Assembly (NCBI RefSeq): GCF_018691265.1
Contig: NW_024881282.1
Location: 24,696,899 to 24,760,898, forward strand
DNA length: 64,000 nucleotides
Origin: Tyto alba
Taxonomy: Eukaryota; Chordata; Aves; Strigiformes; Tytonidae
Direction: 5' to 3'
Below the pieces are notes generated by a model. That model was given only the letters and a program-made list of their open reading frames with translations, was not told where the DNA came from and ran no database searches. The translations under genes and the position numbers were made by a program. Of this stretch, positions 23,541-35,229 are shown one piece after another. How positions within the stretch are numbered: the first letter of the stretch is position 1; the number at the start of each line of letters is the position of its first letter.

Positions 23541-26164
23541 TGTGTTAAGTGAATAATAATTTACTATGGTGAATTGACAATAGGAGGCCAAAGATCTGTG
23601 GGATGGTTCAATCACTTTTTTTGTAAAAAAAAAGTTAATTCTTTAGGAAATCAGAGCAGGCACAGGAAAAGGTTTGTATGTGGAATACGGTGTGTTGAGG
23701 TTGAATGGAATGTATGAGTCTGTGTCACAAGACTTGTCTTAGAAAAAAGCGCACTGTTTGATCTTTGAAAAATAGCTATCTCAGTATCAAAAAGTTCCCC
23801 AAAATTGTATCAGTTCTGTAGGCTTTTGTACTTTAAATGCAACAGCAGAAAAATTATTTTTATTTGTGCAAACAAAAGTGCATAAATTGTAGAAATCTGC
23901 TACATACTGTTTTTAAGGCTGATCTTTCAATTAAACAATTTCAGTTGTATGTATAAATGCTTTTATTAAATGATTTAAGAAAAAAGATATATTGAAATGA
24001 ATAATACATTAAAATTAATGTTAAGCACAATTTTAAACAATATTCAGTCCAACTGAATCTTTTGCATTGTGTTTTCTGTACCATTTCTCCATGTGCACCA
24101 CCTTTTTAGTGGGTGTCACTTTGATAAAAAGAACTGAAGAGAGTCAGATCTGAGGACAGGGCATCCTTATATTCTATCTAGAAGGATAAAATCCCAGTTT
24201 CATGTTACCTAACTTAAAAGACCTAACTGAGATATCTAGGCAGGTTCAGCCTACGTTGGTGGAGAAAACATCCTAGAGAGAGCTGAAGAGAAAACCCACG
24301 TACCATAGCTCATGCTTTTCTGTAAATGGTTGAAACATGAACTGCTTATCTGTATCTCAAGAAGTTAATACACTACTATCGGTGAAACTAAGTTTGATTA
24401 ATATATATTAATCTATTAAAAATGTGTATATAACTACCAAATTTCCATATAGTGGAAGGTAAAGAATCCATCCAAACAGTTCAGAAAATCACAATGTAGT
24501 GGAAGATGCCTGCAAAAGGAGGTTTATGTTGCAAGGTGGCATTGGCCAAGAAAAAAGCACATATTTAAGCAGCCTTCTGTCAACCTGACCTCTAGATATA
24601 CAACTGGCATTTTGGGGTTGGGCATCAGGAGATGCTTTTCTTAAAAACATTCTGGTCAAGAATACATGCAGGCAAAACATCTGAAGAACAGCTGTTACCA
24701 TAGGATAACTGTCTATTCTTTATCAACATGTATGTGCCTGTTTTTTGTTCATTTCTTTACAGTAAATCAACTTAGCATGGTATTAAAAACTGAAAGGCAA
24801 AAAGTTAAGAAGCATACTAAAACAGAGAACCCCAACTCAACCAGCTTTACTAGCAAACCCAAAGCACCCAACAAAACAAATATACATCAAACTGTGCTCT
24901 CAGCCTCAAAAGGAAATGAAGCTAAACAGCCTGTGCAGTTTTGCCAGTGTCTGCTTTCATGTCTGGCAGCAGTGTAAGGCCTTACAAGACATGTGTGAGA
25001 GCATCAGTCGGGGAAAAAAAGAATCCTAGTCTCAGCACCATGAATTTCACATAAGAGAGAAAGATTAAGGTGTGCCTGGATGTCCTGCACTTGAAAGTAA
25101 GATATTTATAGGAATATATTTTATAGCACTTGATCTTGTAGCATCACTAGCTGTTACATTCAGATAATTTCTTTACCCAACTGGAGGGAGTGCCAACATT
25201 GCAACAGATTCAGCATGAAGGGCTGGCTAATTTTTCAGTAAGATATATTCTCTCCCACACAGCACAGCTGGAAGCAGCAGTTACGCAGGGCTAGGAGGGG
25301 AACAAAGAGCTGCCAGGTTGGACAGGAACCAAGATCAGTGGAGTCCAGGTCCATGCTGTGATCTAGTACCAGATGCCTCAGAGGAAGGCACCAGAAAACG
25401 GCACATGACAGGTATGGGATAATTTCCACTCAGAAATGTCTCTTCCATTTGTGTAGGAAAATGCACATCTGTTTAGTTAGGAATCCCCTTAGCCACAGAA
25501 ATAGGGAAGCCTTCCAAATCATCTTGCCATTAGTTTGCAATAATGCCAGGTATTCTTTATCTAAAAGCCACAAGACGCCTTCAAATTATCACAAATTCTT
25601 GTCCACATATTCTAAGCTTAGTGTTAGTGGCACAAGAGGACTCGTAGCTGAAGCACCTATGGAGGCTCCAAGATATTATGCTTCTTCAAAGAACAAAATG
25701 TGACACTTCCATAGTGAAGCTAAGCCTGAAACAGCATGCATCAAGAAGAAAAAAATCAAGGAAAAATGTATATTATATCTGTAGTAGATACAGCCAATTC
25801 ATAGGTGGCCAATGGAGAGTCTGCAGTTGTTCGATGTCTTCTTTTCATATGTGTATTTTTAATATCTCTTACTAAACTTGGGATATTTGTTTAGATTTTT
25901 AGATTTGGTCTTCTGTGATTTGTGCAGCTCTACACATATTGTCAGTGATAGCTGTGATGATGTTTAGGGGAAGCAGTTTATTCTCCTGATTTAATTCAGT
26001 TTTGAAGGCACTTATGAAGATGATAGGATTGCTGGAATTTGTTCTACTGAAGTTGGTGTTTTGTTTCGGCACATTCTATATTTACCTTTTTGTTGTTGTT
26101 GTGAGCTTTATGAGATTCGTAGTACTATGAATCAGACTTTTTTTTCTAACTTTTGAACTTTTCA
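23541..26164. other. Single-copy, AT-rich DNA
   Basis: No gene recognised. Open frames are up to 103 codons and unlike any protein I know. Poly-AT stretches occur around 23.9-24.0 kb and 24.4 kb. Confidence 0.6.
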
Positions 26165-26208
26165 GACGTGTATGTACATATACCCACACTCATATATTAT
26201 ATAATAGA

Positions 26209-26228
26209 TATATAATGCGCATTATATA
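26209..26228. repeat. Perfect 20-nt palindrome in an AT-rich stretch
   Basis: TATATAATGCGCATTATATA is its own reverse complement and sits in a TA-rich stretch (26165-26270) with more imperfect symmetry (e.g. GATGCATATG). It could extrude a cruciform. It may equally be a by-product of TA-dinucleotide expansion around a GCGC centre. Confidence 0.7.
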
Positions 26229-26489
26229 CATACATTCTATGATGCATATGTATAACGTGCATAATATTTGCAAGAAAAAGTGTACTGGACATTTTATCAG
26301 ACTGTATTACAGATACCAGTTACAGATACCAGTTAAAAAATGATTTTCAGCACTTTTATATTTGTATGTTTTACATTTTTGGGGGAGAGGAATCTGAATC
26401 TGAAACAGGACTATATTTCTTGATGGCTTATCTGACTGATCATTTAGCCTCTATTTAGCCTCAGGACATGTGATGGTAAAGCCTTGAAT

Positions 26490-26572
26490 TAAAGGCTGCA
26501 TCCTGCCAGCACCAGCAGACATTCAGTACCCACTCAGTTCGATGGGAATTTAGGACCTGAAGCACTTTACAA
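26490..26572. repeat. Possible ancient MITE-like relic
   Basis: Contains GGCTGCATCCTGCCAGCACC and later CAGTTCGATGGGAATTTAGGACC. This layout resembles old amniote repeats with a 'gatcctgc ... acttcaatgggaa' core, also glimpsed at 2755-2803. Identification is from memory only. Confidence 0.25.
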
Positions 26573-26959
26573 GAATGAACCATAGTTACCACTTACCAGG
26601 GTCCCACACCACAAAACCACAAAACAGAAGAGACCTTGTGGCTGTGCAAAAATTAATGTGAAAATCTGGAACTTTTGTGGTGACGGGTCAATAGACATCT
26701 GTGCTTTATGGAGATCAGAACAGGCCAATGTGTAGTGCTACATCTATATTGGCTTTGGTAGCTGGGTTTGAGATGAGGCTTGAGTTCACAAAGACAAGGA
26801 GTTTGAGTCATTTGTCCCTTTATTTCTCCTGGGGGGAGCTCAGGGAAGCCTGGGGAGCTGGTTGGGCTTAGTCCAGGCTATAGATGCTATGCAAGTCAAC
26901 ACATCGGAAATTTGGCCCGTACCAGTGGGAAGGTGTAGTCATAACCTCACCTGTTTCAC
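26573..26959. other. Single-copy DNA, no gene recognised
   Basis: Mixed composition with no recognised repeat or coding signal. Confidence 0.55.
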
Positions 26960-27062
26960 ATTACACCATGCCACTGACCTGCGGGGTGTAGAGTTTGCAT
27001 TCACCAGAAAAATCAGGCAAGCCATTAAATTATTTTCATGTCTCAGTTTCATAACTCAGTGG
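26960..27062 (+). repeat. MIR-like SINE relic
   Basis: Contains CATGCCACTGACCTGCGGGG, then CAGGCAAGCCATTAAATTA, then CATGTCTCAGTTTCATAACTC. This order follows the MIR core (GCCACTTACTAGCTGTGTG ... GGCAAGTCACTTAACC ... TGTGCCTCAGTTTCC). It has small insertions and is strongly diverged. Confidence 0.5.
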
Positions 27063-27639
27063 TTATCTGGTTTTGAAATAGTACAAATATATCCCCTGCT
27101 GTGCGATGTGGAATGATTAAGCGGTGAGACAACCCAGAGGTGAGCAGCCCCATGTCGCAGGGCCAGCAGAGGTACACCCACACTGGTGGGTGGAAAAGCT
27201 TTAACACAGTCTGATGTCTGCTCTTTGGTGTGGTTTTTTTTTTTTTGATTCATGTGTGAAGATCACTGCTTTAGAGGTTAGCTTAATTCTCTGGGAAGTA
27301 AAAGGGCTTTCGTGATCCATGTTGCCACACCACAGGGAACACAAGTTTGGCAAGATGAGATTGGCTGAATATAATGCACAGAAAAAGACTGCCAGTGCTT
27401 GGGGGAGGTGGGGGGGGTGATCTGCAGGCTCCAGGGTGGGCACGGTATGGGATAAAAACCGATGGGGGTTTTCAGGTCTTTTATCAATCACGATTTCCCG
27501 GAAACAGCCTCAGTCATTATAACATGACCCTTTTACTTGTTCAGCTTGATTAACTGTCACACCTTTCTAGAGAAAAAATATATTTCTTTTAAAGAAATTG
27601 TGAATTAAAATCCAGAAGAAAATTCCTTATAAGCATGAA
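27063..27639. other. Single-copy DNA, no gene recognised
   Basis: Contains short T-runs (27235-27246) and a G-rich stretch (GGTGGGGGGGGTG near 27408). No gene or mobile element recognised. Confidence 0.55.
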
Positions 27640-28160
27640 ATGCTGATGGATGATGTCATTTGGAGTCTGAAAGTCAGCAGACACGTGCTGCTCTCTGCTG
27701 CCTGGCGTGAGCTGGTTGTGTTGGGAAGGAGCAGGGTGCTGCACTGGCTTTCCTCCTCCTCTGCCCCACAAACAGCCAGCATGGAAGCTGCAGTGGGGGG
27801 GGCTGTCTCCATGCCCTCTCAGACAGGGCTGCACCCCGTGCCTGCGGGAAGGGATGGCGAGCTGAGGAGCGTGACACACTGCCTGGCACGTTGCCTCTTC
27901 TCCTGCCGTGGGTCCGGTGCTGCCCGAGGCTGTCCTCGAAGGTGCTCTCATGCTCCCGCTCACACGCTGGGATCAGGAGGGGAAGATCAGGCCAGTGCCA
28001 CAAACTATCCCTGTCGCTGTGACTGCTTCTCTGGTTTCATCAGCACATACCCCTCGTGATGGCACCCTTCAGTGCTTCCTGAGACCCAGGATGGCCGTGT
28101 CTCCTGTGCTGCGGCTGGCCGTGATCCAACAGAGCTCTGCTGCTCAGGTTTCTCTTTTTT
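27640..28160. other. GC-rich island with moderate CpG
   Basis: CpG and GC rise above the flanks (for example CCGTGGGTCCGGTGCTGCCCGAGG near 27907). Open frames of 92-139 codons appear on both strands across the same bases, as expected of GC-rich DNA. None looks like a known protein. It could be a regulatory element or an exon of an unknown transcript. Confidence 0.45.
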
Positions 28161-28623
28161 TTTCTTATTGTAAATTACTGACATAGTAGATGCTGAATAA
28201 TTCACTGGATTGTCTGCAAACTTGATTAGAAACTAAAGATTAGCTAATTCCACATAATTTTGGCTTTTTTCATTTCTTATAGGATCTGGCCAAGCTGGCA
28301 TAGGAGAGTGGGCAGGTTCCCAGGGCTGTGATGTGGTTTGGGTCGGAGTGGTTGGTACCTGCAGGAAGGACTGTGCACACCAGCCAGGTGCCCCGTTGTA
28401 CTGCTCTAGGGGCCTGTGGGTATGCATCAAGCACATGTTGGAAATGTTCTGGATTAAAAAATGGAAATAACTTTCTCCAAGACAGAGTTTTTTCAGTGCC
28501 TGTCTTTTGATGGTTCCGATTTACAGTGTAGTTCCACAGACCCTCTGCCACAACTGAGAAGAAAGTGAATCACAGCACAGAGCTGGTGAGAGTAGGAACT
28601 TCTTAAGCTTGGGTTTTTTTGTT

Positions 28624-28625
<2 letters not shown>
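28161..28625. other. Single-copy DNA, no gene recognised
   Basis: Mixed composition with no recognised repeat before the T-run that follows. Confidence 0.55.

Positions 28626-28659
<34 letters not shown>
28626..28659. repeat. T homopolymer, 34 nt
   Basis: Longest homopolymer in the window: 34 consecutive T, preceded by GGGTTTTTTTGTTGG. No retrocopy recognised on the minus-strand side. Confidence 0.9.
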
Positions 28660-28660
<1 letters not shown>

Positions 28661-30334
28661 TCAAAGAACAGTGTATTGGGTAATTTTACCTTGGCCCAGG
28701 GGAACAGGTCAGTATCAGATGCTGCAGCTTACAGTAGGTCTCCTACTCTCTTATACTTCACACAATTATTGACACTGTCAAGTGAGCATTAAATACTAGT
28801 GTAGTGTGTGGTTTAACTGATCATATAAGGGCAAATCAAACTAAGATCAGACCCAATGTTACCTCCTCCCACTTCCTGGCATCTTGCTCCGAAAAGTTAG
28901 TTTAGATTTTTTTTTGAGAGACTGTCAAATCTTTACATGGCTTGAAAAATTTAAGATTGGTAAAATCATTGTTGCTGCGTAAGAGTTGTAGTATGGATTC
29001 TGAACTGGAGAGATGCTACTGTCTTCTAGTGATGGTGCCTTTATCTTTTTTACTGTACAAAGCAAAAGCAACTTGCAAATAAATGTGAATGTTTATTTTC
29101 TCTTACCAAGAACAGATGGTCTACATGTCTACATTTCTAATGGTAAGGAAAGGGCCAAGCAAATGAAGGAGAAATTGTCCATCCAGCAAAACTACTGGTC
29201 CAGACATGCTAGAATAGGAAATGGAGCTAGGGAAGACTGGTTACGGTATCAGACTTGGGTTCAGGACAGAAAATGGTCTTTCAGACTGTGATTTATGGCT
29301 CATAACGGCATGGTTCATCATAATGCACTTGACAAGTCTCTTTATTTGCAGGTGATAGTATGAGTTAACAAAACAGCCAAAAAATTTACTTTTCCAGCAC
29401 ACTTTCCCCTACCAGGAGTCTTTGCAGTTGACAGGGGTGTTTGCAGTGGGTGAGGGCAACCTCTCAAGCTGGCGGTTAGAGGAGATGGCTCACAAGACTT
29501 GCTCTGCATGAGCTGCACTGAGCTGCAGCTCCATCTGTGGGGAAGTTGAGCATGTGATATTGCTGATTAATGACATTTTCAGCAAGAAATCCATCTCCAG
29601 CACAAATTTTTTAAAAAGCCCCAAGATTTATTTATTCATTCATTTACTATGTGATAATCTATGCAGTTAACATTGTACTTCAAAGGCCCTTTTATGTTTT
29701 AAGGGAGAGGTGTCAAATAACACTGTAGAGAAGTGTTTTTCCATCTGTTTGTACTGTGTTTGTTTTTATGTTGATTTTTGTGGAGTTTTTTTTTTGTAAT
29801 CCAAGCTATTTCTGAACTGATTATTTCAGAACTGTGGGGTCTGTGGCTACATCTTTTGTATCTGGGCCAATTATTTGTCTGAATCCTTCTACTCCAGTCA
29901 AAAGCCAATGAAAAAGTCTCACCAGTAGCAAACTGAGTAGTCACCTGAGCTAACCTCTGCAGGTGGAGTGGCTCAAAGTGTAGCACACTCTCCGTAGAGG
30001 CCCTGGGGAAGAAAGTACTGTGCGATGCTGGTAGTGCTGTCACAAGGGGCTTGTAGTAATTTTTTAATTATACAGCAATCTCTGTCCCTCAGAGAAGTCA
30101 TCTGTTTCCGTGCTGCCTTCTAACAAATGCCCAGGAGGAGACTGTCACTTAACACTGATAACCTATGATGGGGACCACAGGCTCTGAGCATTATGGAAGC
30201 CTGAAAAGGACCTGTGAGGCAGGTGGTTGTTTCTGTTGGCCTTCTCCTGTGCCTGCACCATGTCTGGGTCTGACATGCTCATAAAGGTCTTTGGTGGTAG
30301 TCTTCCCTGTATGTTAAACTTGTACTGTGCTTAC
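28660..30334. other. Single-copy DNA, no gene recognised
   Basis: AT-rich with short T/A runs. Open frames are up to 114 codons with no known similarity. No repeat recognised. Confidence 0.55.
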
Positions 30335-30625
30335 TGCTACATAGTTTTTCCTCAGCTGTTCTCTGGATCTTCGTTTCTGCAAGTTAAGTAATTTTTTTTT
30401 TGTCCAGCCCAATGTGGATTTGGAGAAAAGATTGTTCTCTTTCTGCAGCATCCTTTTACATTCTTAAAAGCTTTATTATGTTCCTCTCAGTCTTCTCTTT
30501 AGAGTAAGCAATCCCACTTCATTCAGTCTTTCCTCTTATGATGCGCTTTATAGTCCTCTGATCATTCCTGTTGCTCTGCCTGTTCACCACCTTCTGAATA
30601 AGAGTGCCCATGACCTTCTGCATCT
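30335..30625 (-). mobile_element. Ancient L3/CR1-like LINE relic
   Basis: On the plus strand the order is: TTTTTCCTCAG, TTGTCCAGCCCAATGTGG, AGATTGTTCTCTTTCTGC, CTTTTACATTCTTAAAAGC, ATTATGTTCCTCTCAGTCTT, TCTTTAGAGTAAGCAATCCC, CAGTCTTTCCTCTTATGATG, then CCTCTGATCATTCCTGTTGC. This follows the antisense L3/CR1 3' region element by element, at much higher divergence than the avian CR1 copies elsewhere in the window. A T-run interrupts it. It is probably older than birds. Confidence 0.7.
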
Positions 30626-30814
30626 TCAAGCTACACTTCTGGTTTTATATTTGAGTGTGGTGGTGTCTTTTTCACAACAGAAAGGGCATCGTTGATTCAA
30701 GTTCAGCTCTTGTTCTTCACTAATCGTTTGATCACTCCAGCACAGTGGTTTCTATCTGTTAATGATCATTCCTGACCGGGTGCAGTGACTTGCATTTGCA
30801 TCTAGAGAGGAGAA

Positions 30815-30839
30815 TTTTTTTTTTTTTTTTTTTTTTTTT
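30815..30839. repeat. T homopolymer, 25 nt
   Basis: Uninterrupted T run within GGAGAA...CAAGTG. Confidence 0.9.
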
Positions 30840-33097
30840 CAAGTGTATCTTGAAAATATTTGTCAGGAAAGCTCTGAGCTTTGTCCTCCACTGCTGTTAC
30901 TGGTAGGAGAGTGTCCTGTTTAACCTTTTTGGAAATCAGTTAACATTGTTTGTCAGAGACCGGTATCTTGGGTATTTGGGAGACACTTCCCTTTCCCACT
31001 GAGAGGGGAGCTGACTCCTTCTGTCCTGCCCAGCTGTGGTTTTTCTCATAGTGCTAATATCCTCTGGGAATCTGCAGTGTGCCACATGGTAGCTATTCAC
31101 AAACAGCAAGATATGCTGTCTATCATTCTAGTCACCACACTATTTACTCATCAAAATGTCTTGCAATAGACCTTAGCCAGTTCCTTTGCAGTCAAAAGAT
31201 AGTAAGCATCCTCCAGACAGCAGGAGACAACGAATGTCATCCTGAGGCAGGCACGTAAATCAGATCTGCTGAATTATCCTCTGAAAGTGCTTGTCTCTCT
31301 GAAGTGACTTAAAAGGGAGCATGGGGTGACTGTCTCAGACATAGTTGTGGCTCAGATGAATCCCAGCCCATCTTTTTGGTGGTCATTTTACTCAGTGGAG
31401 TGAGAACGGCTCATAAGGAACCTAATTTTCCACTGAACTGTGAAGAGGGCTCTGTTTCTGGTTGTGTTACCAAAATGAATGTAATAAACTACCAACTATG
31501 AGAAACCACTGCCACCTTCTAAATCTGTGACTACAGACTTGGAATCAATGCGTCTGTTACTGCTCGTTACTCCAGAAAAGGTGATCTATTCAGCGGAAAG
31601 ACCACCAAAGTCTTTCTGTGGACTTCAGAGGGGACTCAGTATTCAAAAATGTTTTTCAGCAGAGGAAAGGCTAATGTTCAGACAAGAAGAGTAAACTGCT
31701 TCATGAGCACCATTAACTTTGGTTCTTTGATGGTTATTTAGTAAAAGCAAGTTGCATTAGTGTAGCTGACTCCTCTTGTTGATATTATTGTTCCATGCAT
31801 TTTCCTGGTGTGCATTCTGCACTTAGGAATGGAAATTACTTTGAGTGAGTAACACCTACGAAACATGAACACTTCATGAACAGTTCTGATTTCAATGTAA
31901 TGGCTCAGGAACTAATGTATATAGAATAATCCAATAATGAAATAATACCATGATAGAATATATTTTACACATATGTATGTCTTTGTGTGTGTATGTGCAT
32001 ATATGTATCTCCCTCAGAGCCTCTCCTATATTCAGATTCTCTTGCCATCTGTAGTATTGTTGTGTTGGAGTAATCCTGCTGGGGAATGCTCAGGCACTGC
32101 CTGACTGGCCACATTTTTCCTTGCTACTACACTCATTATTCACTGACAGTAGCAGCAGTAAGCCTTCCACCCAACATGGTTCACTAAGAGTCTTGTTTTC
32201 CTTTCATGATCAATTCCTCAGGAGTCTAGAAGCTGCAAGGAGAGATGCTTTGAAACTTGGATTTCTTTTTATCAAAGGGAGTTGTGCCTATGCTATTCAC
32301 AGCAGTCAGTATCAGCAAATTTCCAGACCTGTCTATATTGTTTCCTGTCCTCATGCTACTGAGAGATGTGAGACCCTGTGAAATGACAGAAATGAAAACA
32401 TCTATTTATAATAGTCATAGAGCTGTACAAAAATAAAATGGCTTTTCAAGGGGATAACTAACTAATCAGAAGACAGAAAAACTCTCCACAGGGTAAACTG
32501 AAATTGTTCCCAAGCACTACTGATGTTACTATATTTGTGTGTTTTGCTCTGCAGGAAGCTTAAAGACTTTGTGACACAAGATAGTCTATAAATATAAGAT
32601 GTTGCCATTGATTTCTACAGGGATGATGCATCAGTTGGCAAAACTTCATCCATCTTAAGATATTTCAGACTGTTGTATGTGAAATGTAGAGGCTTGAATT
32701 TATTTGTTATACAGTTCTTGCACAATGCCTGCAAAACCCTCTTTGACCTTGAGAAACTCTGTGTTTGGTGTTTCCATCCCCAGCTGACAATAACAGGACT
32801 GGGTGATATGCGGGTGGGATAGTGATCCATGTGAAAACTTGCACTGTTCAGTGCCTGATGATAACATCTTCGTTGTCATGTTAAGCAAAAAGGGAGAACA
32901 TCAGCCCATACAGGTGATTAACCTTTCCTGCTCCCCAAAGGGCTGGCTGCTTGTGAGCAAGGTCAAAGGCAAATGATAGCATAGCCTGAGAAAGCTGACC
33001 CTGTCACCACTTGAACCCTACCCATACAGTGCATAAATGTATGTTTGGGAATGCAGTGTTTGTTATTCTCCGCCGAAGCGTGCATACTGTTCACATT
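30840..33097. other. Single-copy DNA, no gene recognised
   Basis: Mixed to AT-rich. A short TGTGTGTGTATGTGCATATATG stretch lies near 31985. An acceptor-like site (GTGTTTTGCTCTGCAG) ends at 32554 but has no convincing exon. No repeats beyond simple ones. Confidence 0.55.
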
Positions 33098-33199
33098 TGA
33101 TCCTGGGCAACTGGCTCTCAGTGGCCCTTCTTGAGCAAGGTGGTTGGACTGGATGACCTCCAGAGGGTCCTTCCAACCTCAACACTTCTGTGATTCTGT
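33098..33199 (+). mobile_element. CR1 LINE 3' tail fragment
   Basis: Contains CTGGGCAACTGGCTCTCAGT, GAGCAAGGTGGTTGGACTGG, ATGACCTCCAGAGGGTCCTT and CCAACCTCAACACTTCTGTG, ending in the CR1 octamer repeat. Only about 100 bp of the 3' untranslated tail was inserted or has survived. Confidence 0.9.
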
Positions 33200-35194
33200 A
33201 ATTATACCTGAAAACCACACAAGCACCCTACCAGTTTTTCACTGAATTGAGTTAAAGAGGGGACTCAAAGTCCGGCAACTATTTCTTCTAGCATCAGTCT
33301 GATACTAGACTCCACTTTGTGTTGGCATGATGACAATGTGCACAGTGGGTAAGTGGCATGTTGCTTATGGCACCGTAACTTTTACTGAATGTGTGACAAA
33401 TGCAATGCAGTATGAAATATTGCGAACCACATAGGGCTTATCAGCTTAACAAGCTAAAATGTATTTGATGATGTTATCTTTGCTTTTTATTTGTGCTTGT
33501 TCATTTTCAAGATTCGATCATTTGCAATTGGCCTGCCTGTTAGTGCAAGTTGGTTCTGCTGAATATTGAACTTAATATAATTTGAGAGTGTTATTAAATA
33601 TGATGCCTGGTCTATTAGTTTCATTTTGATGTGTTGGACATCTTCACAGAGAGCTTTATCTTAGTGTCCATTACAGGGGAAGATCAGTTTCTAAGCAAGC
33701 TCCAGTGCTGCAAGCTACATTTTCTAAGAGAAAGAGAGAAAAACAATTTAGGAAAATATATAGCTTGTCAACCTGCGCTTTTTCTAGTCTATGATGCGAA
33801 GGGTCTTTCAAAGACTCAACACATCACATATCAGTTGGTATAAACAGGTCGTGCTACGTGCCATGAATTTTAGATTATGTCATTTTCATTTATTTTTCCT
33901 TATTTTGAGTAGCATCCCTGAAGTTTAAGCATGAAAAAAAACCTAGTTGAAGAAGCCTAGTGGATTTATTGCCCAGCAGGTATTCAGTGACAGCTCTTGC
34001 CACAGGGATTATAACTCTTCTCTTGTCACTTTCTCCTTGAGCACAAGCTACACAGCCTGGGAATTTAAAACACCAGCTAATGAGGGATTAGAAGCATGTA
34101 ATTTTTAGAACCCTTGTACTGTCAGGAGAAAAAAAAATAATAGTAGGTTTCCTCTGTCATTCACGGCAACCTGATCTAAATTAGCTGGAGAGACTGCAGT
34201 GAAGGACACTTCAGTTTAAAACTCTTATTTTCGTGTCAACTACATGGCATTTCCTGGTCAACCTCTTTGTCTGCCATGAGGAATGAGAGGGAAAATTCAA
34301 CTCTAGAGGTGGCTGAGAGGAGACCTGATTGCTTTTCGGACTGCAGGCTGAGATGCAGTACAAGGTGTGGTACATATGCACCAGTGTGCTTGTTAATTGT
34401 ATGCTTTAGGACCTTCCTATACAGAGCTCCTTAGTGGTAAGGACTGGGGATTTTGGCGTCCATGGTTCCAAATGATCTTTAAAAGGTCTTAAAGATGTGC
34501 CTTGCCAAACACCAAAGGAGATGGCAAAAAGTAAATGCAGGGCAGGTGGAAAACTGGCAGGGGTGGATACGCACAGTGGACCTCGGGTTATAACCACCAC
34601 CTCCAATGTTTGAATAATGTGAGACGTGTGTAGTTTTGTCCTTTGGGACAAGCTCAAGGTTTTATCCCTTTTTCATAGTGTTGAGATTAGTTTATTAATG
34701 TAGTGATAGATTCAAAAGACTGTTTTTTTCTGTCTCCCCATTCTCACTATACTTTTCTGGGTGACTCACTGATCATTCTGTTGTGTGATATAGATAAAAG
34801 TGAGGTTATCTTTTAGGACTAAACACTCAACTGCAACAAGAAGAAAAATGACACTACATCTAAACTATCATTATGTACTTTGAACTAAATGTGAAAGCTA
34901 TGTTAGCAGAAACAATACCTCTTTGGCTTTTTTTTTTTCCTCTTTGAGTATCTCGAATTGAAGGAAAAACTGGTTAAGTTTATTGAGTATTTTAGTTTCT
35001 AGGGTTTTGGCAGACTTTGCCTTACCTTCACCCCCCTTTTTAATAACTCACATAATTTCCTTGTTTTTTAATTTTGATTTTTGACACTAGCTCTCTTTGC
35101 CAAACTGACTGTCTGAAGAGAATGTATGTGCCTACAGACTGTAGTTCAGAGCTCCTTCAGGCTTTCTTCTTTGTTTCTTAGCAAAGATGCGAAT
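33200..35194. other. Single-copy AT-rich DNA
   Basis: No gene or recognised mobile element. Open frames are under 85 codons. Confidence 0.55.
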
Positions 35195-35229
35195 GTTTTG
35201 TTTTGTTTTGTTTTGTTTTGTTTTGTTTT
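35195..35229. repeat. (TTTTG)n pentanucleotide microsatellite
   Basis: Seven near-perfect GTTTT units, preceded by GAAT and followed by CTGAAAAC. Likely length-polymorphic. Confidence 0.95.

Noticed and set aside
27640..28059. 139-codon plus-strand open frame
   Set aside because: Frames are open on both strands in GC-rich DNA; no recognised domain and no splice support.
28626..28659. T-run as the reversed tail of a processed pseudogene
   Set aside because: No recognisable mRNA-derived sequence on either side and no flanking duplication seen.
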